Origin: REEB506 sp040381035
GTDB taxonomy: Bacteria > Pseudomonadota > Alphaproteobacteria > Caulobacterales > Aquidulcibacteraceae
Direction of reading: 5' to 3'
DNA length: 48,055 nt
Assembly: GCA_040381035.1 (NCBI GenBank)
Contig: JBEIHY010000019.1
Span: 1-48,055, forward strand
In this document: piece after piece, positions 8,246 through 16,761 of the stretch
Layout: every line of letters begins with the position of its first letter
Position numbering within the stretch: position 1 is the first letter of the stretch
Notes under the pieces: generated by a model
What the model was told of the DNA's origin: nothing
Seen by the model: the letters and a program-made list of their open reading frames with translations, nothing else
Databases searched by the model: none
Made by a program: the position numbers and the translations under genes

Positions 8246-10471
8246 ATGTCGGATCAAGCCAAATTTGCCCCCGCGCCGCTCGCCCTGATGCTCGGCGCAA
8301 GCCTTGCCGCTTTGAGCGTGACAGGCTGCGCCACGACCGCCGCACCGGCCGCCCCGCCCACAGCCGCCGCCCCGGTGGCGCCGCCGCCGCCCGCTCCCGT
8401 TGAGGAAACCAATCCCTTGCTGCAAACCGCCTGGACCACGCCCTATGGCGCCCCACCGTTCGACAAACTCAAGCCAGAGCATTACGCCCCCGCCTTTGAC
8501 GCCGGAATGGCGGCCCATACTAAAGAGATCAGCGCCATCGTCGCTGATCCGACCGCGCCAAGCTTTACCAACACGATCGAAGCGATGGAGCGCGCCGGCG
8601 CACTTTTGACCCGCGCGACGACGATTTTTTACAATTTGACCTCGACCAATACGAGCGACGCCCTCGACAAATTGGAAACCGAATACTCCCCAAAACTCAC
8701 CAAACACAGCAGCGCCATTTATCTCAATGGGGATTTGTTTAAGCGCGTTGAAACGGTGTGGAAGGCGCGCGCGACAAGCGGCTTGAGCGCTGAACAACAG
8801 CGATTGACCGACCGCTATTATCAAGATTTCGTCCGCGCCGGCGCCAAACTAACGCCCGAACAAAAAGCCCGGATGAGCGCCATTGATGCGGAATTGTCGA
8901 GCCTATCGACCGAGTTTGGGCAGAAGGTTCGCAACGATGAAAAGCAATTTGAACTGATCCTGGAGGAAAAGGATCTTGCCGGCATTCCCGCGGCCATGCG
9001 CGCAGCCATGGCCGAAACTGCCAAATCGCGCGGCAAGACCGGCTATATGGTCACCCTGCAGCGGCCGAGCGTGGAGCCGTTCTTGACCTTCTCCAGCCGG
9101 CGCGATCTGCGTGAAAAGGCCTGGCGCGCCTGGGCCGCCCGCGGCGACAATGGCGACGCCGACGACACCAACGACACAATCAAAAAGATTATCGCCCTTC
9201 GCAGCGAACGCGCCCAGCTGCTTGGCTTCAAGACCTATGCAGACTTTGCGCTCGACGACCGCATGGCGAAAACCTCTGACGCCGCGATTGCCCTGATGGA
9301 CAAGGTTTGGAAGCCGGCCCGCGCCACGGCGTTGAAAGAAGCCGCCGACCTGCAAAAGCAGATCGACGCCGAAAAGGGCGGCTTCCAGCTGCAAGCCTGG
9401 GATTGGCGCTTTTATTCCGAAAAGGTCCGCGCCGCACGCTATGACCTGAAAGATGAGGAGGTGAAGCCCTATTTCGAAATGGAAAAGATGCTGGCGGCCT
9501 CGTTCTACACCGCCAACCGCTTGTTTGGCGTCACGGTGAAAGAGCGCAAGGATGGCGTCATCCCGGTATATGAGCCGAATGTGCGGGTGTTTGAACTTTA
9601 TGGCCCCGACAACAAACTGATCGGCCTGTTCTACGGGGACTATTTCGCCAAGCCGAACAAGAATTCCGGCGCCTGGATGACCAGCTACCGCGATCAGCAC
9701 AAGGACGGCGGCGCCGTCATGCCGATTGCGGCCTATCATCTGAACTTCACCAAAGCGCCGGCCGGTCAGCCGCAGCTCTTGAGCTATGACGACGCCGAGA
9801 CCCTGTTCCACGAATTCGGCCATGTCTTGCACGGCCTTCTGTCGGACGTGAACTATCGCAGCCTGTCGGGCACCAATGTCGCGCGCGACTATGTTGAGTT
9901 TCCCTCCCAGGTTCTGGAAAACTGGGTGCTGGAAGCCGATGTGCTGCAGAAATACGCCACCAATGCACAAGGCCAATCGATGCCGGACACCTTGGTCGCT
10001 AAAATCCGCCGCGCCAAGAATTACGGCCAGGGCTTTGCTACGGTTGAATTTCTGGCCTCCGCTTATGTCGATATGAAAATCCATGCGGTCAGCAGCGCGG
10101 ACGGGCTTGATCCGAAAGCGTTAGAGAAAAAGGCGCTCGCCGAAATCGGCATGCCAAGCCAGATCATCATGCGCCACCGCTTGCCGCATTTCGGGCATTT
10201 GTTCTCCGGCGGCTATGGCGCGGGATATTATTCATATCTCTGGTCCGACGTGCTGAGCAGCGACGCCTATGAGGCGTTCACCGAAACCGGCGATTTGTTC
10301 AACCCGACGGTCGCCGCCAAATTCCGCGACAACATCTTCAAGACCGGCAATTCGCGCGATCCGATGGCCAATTATGTCGCCTTCCGCGGCCGCGAACCGC
10401 AGCCTGAAGCGCTGCTGCGATCGCGCGGCTTTGCGCCGCCATTGAAAAAGCCGGCTGCGAAGAAGAACTAG
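8246..10471 (+). CDS. M3 family metallopeptidase (Dcp-like), predicted lipoprotein
   Basis: Zinc peptidase of 741 residues related to peptidyl-dipeptidase Dcp and oligopeptidase A. The zinc motif HEFGH is at residues 522-526. The third ligand is the Glu of F-P-S-Q-V-L-E-N-W about 25 residues later. The N-terminus has a hydrophobic segment followed by a lipobox-like V-T-G-C (Cys28), then an Ala/Pro-rich linker (about residues 30-52). This suggests export and lipid anchoring, so it probably trims peptides in the periplasm rather than the cytoplasm. A purine-rich AAGGAT precedes the ATG at a good spacing. It forms a single-gene unit, and its stop overlaps the end of a minus-strand reading frame. 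Confidence 0.92.
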   Translation: MSDQAKFAPAPLALMLGASLAALSVTGCATTAAPAAPPTAAAPVAPPPPAPVEETNPLLQTAWTTPYGAPPFDKLKPEHYAPAFDAGMAAHTKEISAIVADPTAPSFTNTIEAMERAGALLTRATTIFYNLTSTNTSDALDKLETEYSPKLTKHSSAIYLNGDLFKRVETVWKARATSGLSAEQQRLTDRYYQDFVRAGAKLTPEQKARMSAIDAELSSLSTEFGQKVRNDEKQFELILEEKDLAGIPAAMRAAMAETAKSRGKTGYMVTLQRPSVEPFLTFSSRRDLREKAWRAWAARGDNGDADDTNDTIKKIIALRSERAQLLGFKTYADFALDDRMAKTSDAAIALMDKVWKPARATALKEAADLQKQIDAEKGGFQLQAWDWRFYSEKVRAARYDLKDEEVKPYFEMEKMLAASFYTANRLFGVTVKERKDGVIPVYEPNVRVFELYGPDNKLIGLFYGDYFAKPNKNSGAWMTSYRDQHKDGGAVMPIAAYHLNFTKAPAGQPQLLSYDDAETLFHEFGHVLHGLLSDVNYRSLSGTNVARDYVEFPSQVLENWVLEADVLQKYATNAQGQSMPDTLVAKIRRAKNYGQGFATVEFLASAYVDMKIHAVSSADGLDPKALEKKALAEIGMPSQIIMRHRLPHFGHLFSGGYGAGYYSYLWSDVLSSDAYEAFTETGDLFNPTVAAKFRDNIFKTGNSRDPMANYVAFRGREPQPEALLRSRGFAPPLKKPAAKKN

Positions 10472-10689
10472 GCCTGTGGCCGCCGGTCGTGGTCGAGCAG
10501 CGCGCTCCACCACGGCCCGCCAAGCCGGGTGGCGAACGGGGTCAGGGCCTGGGCGCGTTCGAGCCAGAACGCTGACGGCGCCAGTGCACGATTGGCGACG
10601 GCGCTTCCGGCCGGTCGTTGGCGGGTTGGCGCTATTGGGTGGGGCTTAGCTGCGTCGCTTGCGCCTGCAGTCCCATAACTGCGAGGCCT
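10468..10689 (-). pseudogene. Out-of-frame C-terminal remainder of the small gene upstream
   Basis: This minus-strand frame is open from 10689 to a TAG at 10470-10468 but contains no ATG, GTG or TTG, so it cannot start by itself. Its end reads FWLERAQALTPFATRLGG and then PWWSALLDHDRRPQA, with strong preference for G or C at third codon positions, as expected of real coding DNA here. It overlaps the end of the preceding 102-codon frame between 10635 and 10689. A single missing base in that overlap would join the two into one protein of roughly 160 residues. Confidence 0.5.
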
Positions 10690-10940
10690 TCAACCGCCTT
10701 CAAGACTGCGTCATTCTGCGCGCGCCAAGCATGCCACAGATCGTCCTGCCGCTCACGGCTCGCCGCCAGCCCGAGACGCCAACATTCGAGCCAGCCGACC
10801 GTTGCCGCCCGCGCGATCTCCAACGGGGCCAGCGCCAAAGCCGGATTGATCAACCCGGACGAAGGGGCCGGCATCGCTTCCGCAGCGCGCGCTTCTTCCC
10901 ATACGTCCGCCGCTTGGCGGGTTTGACCTTTGCGGGACAT
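10632..10940 (-). CDS. Small protein of unknown family, probably the 5' part of a frameshifted gene
   Basis: A 102-codon frame that starts at the ATG at 10940, with GAGG eight bases upstream. An in-frame GTG lies two codons earlier. The product has an amphipathic helical core with many Ala, Trp and Leu residues (EIARAATVGWLECWRLGLAASRE and onward), somewhat like granule-binding phasins, but I do not recognise a family. It stops at TAG (10634-10632), while coding-like sequence continues in another frame down to 10468. I therefore suspect that the true protein was about 60 residues longer. Confidence 0.55.
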   Translation of the reverse strand: MSRKGQTRQAADVWEEARAAEAMPAPSSGLINPALALAPLEIARAATVGWLECWRLGLAASRERQDDLWHAWRAQNDAVLKAVEGLAVMGLQAQATQLSPTQ

Positions 10941-11073
10941 GGGCACCGCCTCAAGTGGGAAAGCGGGATATGGTCGTCAACAATCGCTGACGCCCGTTTG
11001 TGTCGCCGCTACGCCTGGAAGGCGAGTGTCGATTGAGCAATTTCCCTTCGCGCGTGTTTACCCGCGCGCCTGA

Positions 11074-12744
11074 TTATCCGCCGCCCCGAAGCGCCGCGAT
11101 CGTGCGGCCTGGAGAGATATCGTCCAGGCTGGTCTTGATATGGATCAGCGCCGCCCGCCCGGCCGCCCGGGCCTGCGCAAACGCCGCCGGGAAATCCTCG
11201 GTGCGCTCGACCGTCAGGGCAAACGCGCCGAACGCGCGCGCGAAAGCGGCAAAGTCGGGGTTCTTCAGCTCGGTGGCGCTGACGCGGCCCGGATAGTGCC
11301 TCTCCTGGTGCATCCGGATCGTGCCGTATGAGCCATTGTCCACCACCACGAAAACAACCGCCGCATCTTGCTGCATGGCGGTGGCGAGCTCCTGGGCGCT
11401 CATCATGAAGCAGCCATCGCCTGCAAAGCACAAGACCATGCGATCGCGGTGGACGATCTTGGCGGCGATCGCCGCCGGCACGCCATAGCCCATGGCGCCG
11501 CTCGTTGGCGCAATTTGGCGCCCGCCGGCGCGATGCTTGATGAAACGATGCAGCCAGGCGGCGTAATTGCCCGCGCCATTGGTTAGGATGGCGTCGGCCG
11601 GCAGCACCTCGTTCAGATGCGCCACCACCTCGCTCATATTTACCGCACCGGTTACAGCCACAGGATTGGTCCAGGCTTCATAGGCCGTGCGGGCCTGCGC
11701 CCTCCAGGCTGCACGCCCCTCCGGCACGACCGCTTGGACACCCTTCAACCATGACGCCGCGACATCAACTTCCGCAATCAGCGCGGCCGCCGTTGGCCAC
11801 ACCCGGTTCAACTCCTCCGGGTCCGGATGAAAATGGATAAGCTTAGCGGCGGTCTCTTGCGGGGTGAACAGGCCATAGGCCTGGCTTGGATTTTCGCCCA
11901 GCCGCGCGCCCACGGCGATAATCTTGTCGGCTTCTTTCAGCATCGCAATCAACTTCGGATTAGGCCCCAATCCGAGATCGCCGACGAAGTTCGGATGGTC
12001 GTTATCGACAAGATCCTTGCGCCGAAAAGACAGAACGGTCGGCAGATCATGCGCCTCGATAAACCGCATGATGTCGGTGCGCCCCTGATCGCTCCAGCCT
12101 GAACCGCCCAGGATCAGCACCGTTTTCGCGGGCGCCAAGGCGGCCTGCGCAAGCGGTGCTGCTTGGCCGGGATCGATGCCGCCCGTCATCGCGGCAACGC
12201 CTGGCGGGCGAACTGGCGCGGCCGCAACATTTTCCGTCAGCATGTCTTCCGGCAAGGACAGCACGACCGGCCCCATGCGTCCCTGTGTTGCGGTGGCGAA
12301 GGCGCGATGGACAAATTCCGGCACGCGCTCGGCGATATCGATCTCATCGACCCATTTGGCGATTGACCCGAAGAAGTCGCGATATTCGATTTCTTGAAAC
12401 GCCTCGCGCGCCCGATCGCCGCGCGCGACCTGGCCGATGAAAAGGATCATCGGGGTGGAATCCTGGCGCGCGGTATGCACACCGATGCTGGCATGGGCGG
12501 CGCCTGGCCCGCGCGTGACGAAACACACGCCCGGCCGCCCCGTCAGCTTGCCTTCGGCTTCCGCCATGTTGGCTGCGCCCGCTTCATGGCGACACACCAC
12601 CACGTCGATCTGATCGCCAACATCGGCAAGCGCATCGAGCACCGCCAGATAGCTCTCGCCCGGCACACAGAACACCCGCTTCACGCCCTGGGCGATCAGG
12701 CACTCAACCAAAGCGATGGCGGCGGTGCGCGGCGTGGCGGTCAT
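11074..12744 (-). CDS. Thiamine-pyrophosphate enzyme, acetolactate-synthase-like large subunit
   Basis: A 556-residue enzyme with the three-domain layout of the TPP-dependent decarboxylase family. The N-terminal domain carries the cofactor-activating glutamate in C-R-H-E-A-G-A (near residue 53). The C-terminal domain carries the TPP/Mg motif from A-G-D-G-C-F to V-D-N-G-S-Y. The closest general type is the acetolactate synthase large subunit. There is no regulatory small subunit (ilvH/ilvN) beside it and no other branched-chain gene in the window, so it is more likely a member with a different substrate, as is common for orphan copies annotated simply as TPP-binding protein. It is divergent from the polysaccharide cluster. 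The start at the ATG at 12744 fits the family. Confidence 0.85.
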   Translation of the reverse strand: MTATPRTAAIALVECLIAQGVKRVFCVPGESYLAVLDALADVGDQIDVVVCRHEAGAANMAEAEGKLTGRPGVCFVTRGPGAAHASIGVHTARQDSTPMILFIGQVARGDRAREAFQEIEYRDFFGSIAKWVDEIDIAERVPEFVHRAFATATQGRMGPVVLSLPEDMLTENVAAAPVRPPGVAAMTGGIDPGQAAPLAQAALAPAKTVLILGGSGWSDQGRTDIMRFIEAHDLPTVLSFRRKDLVDNDHPNFVGDLGLGPNPKLIAMLKEADKIIAVGARLGENPSQAYGLFTPQETAAKLIHFHPDPEELNRVWPTAAALIAEVDVAASWLKGVQAVVPEGRAAWRAQARTAYEAWTNPVAVTGAVNMSEVVAHLNEVLPADAILTNGAGNYAAWLHRFIKHRAGGRQIAPTSGAMGYGVPAAIAAKIVHRDRMVLCFAGDGCFMMSAQELATAMQQDAAVVFVVVDNGSYGTIRMHQERHYPGRVSATELKNPDFAAFARAFGAFALTVERTEDFPAAFAQARAAGRAALIHIKTSLDDISPGRTIAALRGGG

Positions 12745-12866
12745 ATCTCGTTAACTCCGATAGCGAAGCCCGCTGCATACGCCGGCCCGGGCGTCAGGTG
12801 AAGCGCCAGCTAACGGCATCGTAACGCCGATCGATTACAAAGCGTGGGTCGGTTGGAATAGGCCTC

Positions 12867-14276
12867 ATGGCAATCGCGTTCGACAGTTCTGTCCGGTCCG
12901 CCAAAGCGGCGTCTGTCGCCGCGACCACCGCCCGCGTGCCGCGCGAAAGTCTTGCCCTCGTCTTAAGCATGACGGATTGGGCCTTGGCGCTGACGGTCAT
13001 TATTCTTCTCATCACGCCCGCTGGGGCCGGAAACTGGCTGGCCGCGCCAGTGTCTGCGGCGCTGGCGGCGCTGGCGGCCGGGCTGCTGTTCAAAGCTTGC
13101 CTGTGGACGTTTGACGCCTATCGCTTCAATAGCCGTTTGGAGCGCGGCGTCTTGGGCGCGCTGGTCGGGGCATGTCTTGCCTGTGGGTTGAGCTTACTCA
13201 CCGGCGCCTATGGCGGGCTTTGGCTCATCGCCGGCGCAGCCAGCGCGGCGCTCCACGTAATCGGTGCGCATCTGCGCGATCATTGGTTGCGTGAAGGGAG
13301 ATTTTCCGAGCGTCTCGTGGTGGTCGGCGCCACGCCAACGGCGCGTGAGATGATCCGCACCGCGCAATCCAGCTTGGAAGCGCGCGTCCTCGGCGTCTTC
13401 GACGATCGATTGCAGCGCACGCCTGACCTGGTGGAGGGCGCGCCGGTCCTCGGCGGGATTGACGATCTGTTGATCTGGGAGCGCCTGGCGGATGTCGATC
13501 ACATCGTCATCGCCGTCAGCGCCAAGGCCGAAGCGCGCGTGCGGGCATTGATCGCCCGACTCGCGGGCCTGCCGCAGCGTGTGTCGCTGCTGCTGGACTT
13601 CGCCGATGGCGAGGTCGATATGGTTGCGCGCAAGCCGGCCATGCTGGTTTCGGGCGCCGCGCCCAACCGTGTCAGAGCCGAGTTGAAGCGCCTGCAGGAC
13701 TTGGCGCTGGGCGGCCTTATCCTTTTTCTCGCCATGCCCGTCATGGTTTTGATCGCCGCAGCAATCAAGCTCGATAGTCCGGGCCCGGTGTTTTTCCGCC
13801 AACGCCGTCACGGCTTCAACAATCGCGTCATTGATGTGTGGAAGTTCCGCACCATGCGGGCGGAAAGCTGTGCGCCGATCATTGTTCGGCAAACCGAAAA
13901 GAATGATCCGCGCGTCACGCGCCTTGGCGCTGTTCTGCGCAAAACCAGCCTCGATGAATTGCCGCAACTGTTCAATGTTCTGGGCGGTGAGATGTCTCTC
14001 GTTGGCCCGCGCCCGCACGCTGTCGGCATGCGCACCGGCGACATCGAAAGTGAAAAACTTGTCGCCGTTTACGCGCATCGCCATCGGGTGAAGCCCGGCA
14101 TGACCGGATGGGCCCAAGTGCATGGCTCGCGCGGGCCCATGCACGACGCCGAGGCAGTGCGTGAACGGATCAGTTACGATCTTGCCTATATCGAGCGTGC
14201 CTCTTTCTGGCTCGATCTGTGGATCATTGTAAGAACTCTCCCAGCGCTTTTAGACGACAAGTTGCGCAACCGTTAA
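12867..14276 (+). CDS. Polyprenyl glycosylphosphotransferase (exopolysaccharide priming enzyme)
   Basis: A 469-residue membrane enzyme that transfers a sugar-1-phosphate from a UDP-sugar to undecaprenyl phosphate, the first step of repeat-unit assembly. Four or so membrane segments lie in the first 150 residues, followed by a cytoplasmic nucleotide-binding-like region (VVVGATPTAREM). The bacterial sugar transferase domain starts near residue 280, after one more membrane segment, with D-S-P-G-P-V-F-F-R-Q-R-R, K-F-R-T-M, S-L-D-E-L-P-Q-L-F-N-V, L-V-G-P-R-P and V-K-P-G-M-T-G-W. All conserved motifs are present. The sugar (glucose, galactose or a derivative) cannot be told. The stop overlaps the next gene's start, so this is the first gene of an operon. 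Confidence 0.93.
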   Translation: MAIAFDSSVRSAKAASVAATTARVPRESLALVLSMTDWALALTVIILLITPAGAGNWLAAPVSAALAALAAGLLFKACLWTFDAYRFNSRLERGVLGALVGACLACGLSLLTGAYGGLWLIAGAASAALHVIGAHLRDHWLREGRFSERLVVVGATPTAREMIRTAQSSLEARVLGVFDDRLQRTPDLVEGAPVLGGIDDLLIWERLADVDHIVIAVSAKAEARVRALIARLAGLPQRVSLLLDFADGEVDMVARKPAMLVSGAAPNRVRAELKRLQDLALGGLILFLAMPVMVLIAAAIKLDSPGPVFFRQRRHGFNNRVIDVWKFRTMRAESCAPIIVRQTEKNDPRVTRLGAVLRKTSLDELPQLFNVLGGEMSLVGPRPHAVGMRTGDIESEKLVAVYAHRHRVKPGMTGWAQVHGSRGPMHDAEAVRERISYDLAYIERASFWLDLWIIVRTLPALLDDKLRNR

Positions 14277-15766
14277 TGGCGGCGCCCGAGAATCTGTGGG
14301 CGCGGCTTGCTGCGCATCTGCCTTTGAACATCGTCCAGGCCTGCGTTGGCTTTGGTGCGCTGGCGGTTTTCAGCCATGTGCTGAACCCGGACGATTTCGG
14401 CCGCTACGCCTTGGTGCTGTCGAGCATGGCGCTCGCGCACACCGTGGCGTTCACCTGGATTGAGGCGGCCGCGTTCCGTTTTCATCCGGAAGCCAAACGC
14501 GACAACGAACTGGGCGATCACTTCGCGACCGTGTTGAAAGCAGGCGGTGTGGCGGCCCTGGCGGCGGCAGCGCTGACGCTCGCAGCGCTCGCCTTTATGG
14601 AGACCACGCCGACCGTTCTGCTCGCAGCAGTGTTGGCCGCGATTGCAACCCTTGCCCGCTTTGTCAGCAGGATCGCGCGCGAAACCGAGCGCGCCAATCA
14701 TCAGGTCTGGCGCTACAGCATCATGGAAGGCGCCTTTCTGACCGGCGGTTTCGCCATCGGCGCTGGCGCTATTGTCGGCTTCGACTTTGGCCCTGCCGGT
14801 CCGTTCTTGGGGCTCGCCGCGATTGGCTGCGCTCTGGCGTTGATCGATCTGCCGCGCTTGATTGGCGCCGGCGCCGGCGGCGCAGCAAAGCGCGCGCGCC
14901 TGCTTCGCTACGCCGGCTATGGCGCACCTTTGGCGCTGGCGCTTGTGCTCGATCTGGCCACCCAAACCGCCACGCGCTTTGCACTGGAATCCGCAGCCGG
15001 GCCTGCAGCGGTTGGGGCCTTTGCGGCCGGATACGGACTATCTGGCCGCATTCTGGATCTGGTGTTCTTGTGGGCCGGCATGGCGGCTGCGCCCTTGACA
15101 CTCAGCGCCTACGAAACCGCCGGTGAAACTGGCGCCAAAGCGGCGGCCGGCAAACTATTCAGCGTCCTGATTGTCCTTGCCGCGCCGGCAGCGGCTGGTT
15201 TGGCGTTGGTTGGCAAAGAGCTTGCCGCGCTGATGATCGGCCCCGGCTTGCGCGCCGAAACGACACTCACTTTGCCCTGGTTTGCGCTGAGCGGTTTGTT
15301 GTCAGGGCTTACTCTATATTATTTTTGCGAGGCCTTTAACTTGACCCGCCGCACGGCCTTGCGCGCAGCCATGATGGTGGGGCCTGCGATTGGCGCGGTG
15401 GGACTGACCCTCATCTGGGCGCCCACTTATGACTCCTTGGGCGCTGCTTGGGCGCTGACGGCATCATCAGGTTTCGGACTAATTCTGATGGCCCTTGTCG
15501 GGCGCGACCTTCTGCGTTTGCCGGCGCCGCCGATCGCGATCGCGAAGGTCGCGCTTGGCGTCGCCGCGATGAGCGCGGCGGTGGCCGCCATACCAGACCT
15601 CGACACGCCTTTTGCGACCTTGATCGCGAAGGCCTTTGTTGGCGCAATGGTTTACGGATTGTTGCTGTACGCGCTTGATTTTTCGAATGTCCGCTCCACG
15701 GCGTCAGCAGTTTGGCAACGCATCCACGCTAAGGTGTCAGCAAGCGCTGTGGAGGCGCAGCCATGA
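14276..15766 (+). CDS. Polysaccharide flippase (Wzx/oligosaccharide transporter type)
   Basis: A 496-residue protein with about twelve to fourteen hydrophobic segments and the overall pattern of the lipopolysaccharide/oligosaccharide flippase family, including the N-terminal L-x-P-x-D-F-G-R-Y-A motif (LNPDDFGRYALVL). It would turn the lipid-linked repeat unit from the inner to the outer face of the inner membrane. I chose the ATG at 14276, which shares its first base with the stop of the preceding gene (TAATG). A longer frame from 14219 lies inside the upstream gene and is unlikely. Its own stop overlaps the next start (ATGA), which implies translational coupling. Confidence 0.88.
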   Translation: MAAPENLWARLAAHLPLNIVQACVGFGALAVFSHVLNPDDFGRYALVLSSMALAHTVAFTWIEAAAFRFHPEAKRDNELGDHFATVLKAGGVAALAAAALTLAALAFMETTPTVLLAAVLAAIATLARFVSRIARETERANHQVWRYSIMEGAFLTGGFAIGAGAIVGFDFGPAGPFLGLAAIGCALALIDLPRLIGAGAGGAAKRARLLRYAGYGAPLALALVLDLATQTATRFALESAAGPAAVGAFAAGYGLSGRILDLVFLWAGMAAAPLTLSAYETAGETGAKAAAGKLFSVLIVLAAPAAAGLALVGKELAALMIGPGLRAETTLTLPWFALSGLLSGLTLYYFCEAFNLTRRTALRAAMMVGPAIGAVGLTLIWAPTYDSLGAAWALTASSGFGLILMALVGRDLLRLPAPPIAIAKVALGVAAMSAAVAAIPDLDTPFATLIAKAFVGAMVYGLLLYALDFSNVRSTASAVWQRIHAKVSASAVEAQP

Positions 15767-16761
15767 TTGCAGCGGGTGAGTGCATCCTCATGAACGGCGT
15801 AGCCAGCGCCAATCCCGCTACGCCGCGGCTCAGCATTCTCGTGCCGTTTTACCGTGACAATCCAGCCGCCTTCATCGCCGCTGTGGCGGCAAGCCCGATT
15901 GGCGCGCAGCAGGTTGAACTGATCGCTCTGGACGACGGCAATGGCCGCGCCGATCTGGCCGCTGAGATTATGGACGCCATGGCGTCAGCGCCGTTTGCCT
16001 GCACATTGATTGTGCTGGGCGCCAATGGCGGGCGGGCTGCGGCGCGCAATCGTTTGCTGGCGCAAGCGCTCGGCGGCCATGTGCTGTTTGCAGACGCGGA
16101 TATGGCGCTGGTCGATCGGTGGTTCGTGCCGCGCTGGCTGCAAGTCATTGAGAAAGACGCGCCCGCAATTGCATTCGGCGGCTTCCAGGTTGATCCGACA
16201 CCGGACGATCGCAACACGGCCCTGCACGCTTATGTTTCCGCACGCAGCGATTGCCTGCCGGCTTCCCTGCGCGCACGCCGCCCAGCCCAGACGCTGACCA
16301 CTTCCAATCTGCTGGTGCGCCGCGATGTGCTCAGTGCCTTTGCGTTTGACAGCGGCTTTCGCGGCTGGGGTTATGAAGACAGCGAATGGGCGTTTCGGGT
16401 GGCCAGCCGCTACGCGATTTGCCACATCGACAATCCGCTGCGCCATCTGGGCCTGGAAAGCGCCGACGCGCTGCTTGCGAAATATGCCACCTGCGGCGCC
16501 AACTATGTGCGGCTGATCGAAGCCCATCCACAAGCGGCGGAAGATTTCGCGGCGTTACGCCTAGCGCGTTTGCTCACCGCCATCTCTGCTCCGCTCGCCG
16601 CTGTCGCCGCCGGCGCGCGCTGGCTGGCGCGCGACCCGGCCCGGATGGCGCCGCTGGTCTTGCGAGCATGGGCGCTCAAGCTGATGCGCGCGGCAATGAT
16701 CGCGCAAGCGCTGCCGCAAGAAGACCAACCGCAAGCTGCGCCTGTTGAGAACTTGGCATGA
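15763..16761 (+). CDS. Glycosyltransferase family 2
   Basis: A 332-residue GT-A glycosyltransferase. Expected features are S-I-L-V-P-F-Y near residue 27, a nucleotide-binding A-L-D-D-G, the metal-binding D-x-D as DADM near residue 111, and G-W-G-Y-E-D-S-E-W-A-F-R near residue 206, which carries the catalytic ED pair. The Y-E-D-x-E-W form is common in chondroitin-synthase-like GT2 enzymes. It probably adds a sugar to the lipid-linked repeat on the cytoplasmic face. The ATG at 15763 overlaps the flippase stop; an ATG at 15790 is an alternative. Donor and acceptor are unknown. Confidence 0.9.
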   Translation: MIAAGECILMNGVASANPATPRLSILVPFYRDNPAAFIAAVAASPIGAQQVELIALDDGNGRADLAAEIMDAMASAPFACTLIVLGANGGRAAARNRLLAQALGGHVLFADADMALVDRWFVPRWLQVIEKDAPAIAFGGFQVDPTPDDRNTALHAYVSARSDCLPASLRARRPAQTLTTSNLLVRRDVLSAFAFDSGFRGWGYEDSEWAFRVASRYAICHIDNPLRHLGLESADALLAKYATCGANYVRLIEAHPQAAEDFAALRLARLLTAISAPLAAVAAGARWLARDPARMAPLVLRAWALKLMRAAMIAQALPQEDQPQAAPVENLA

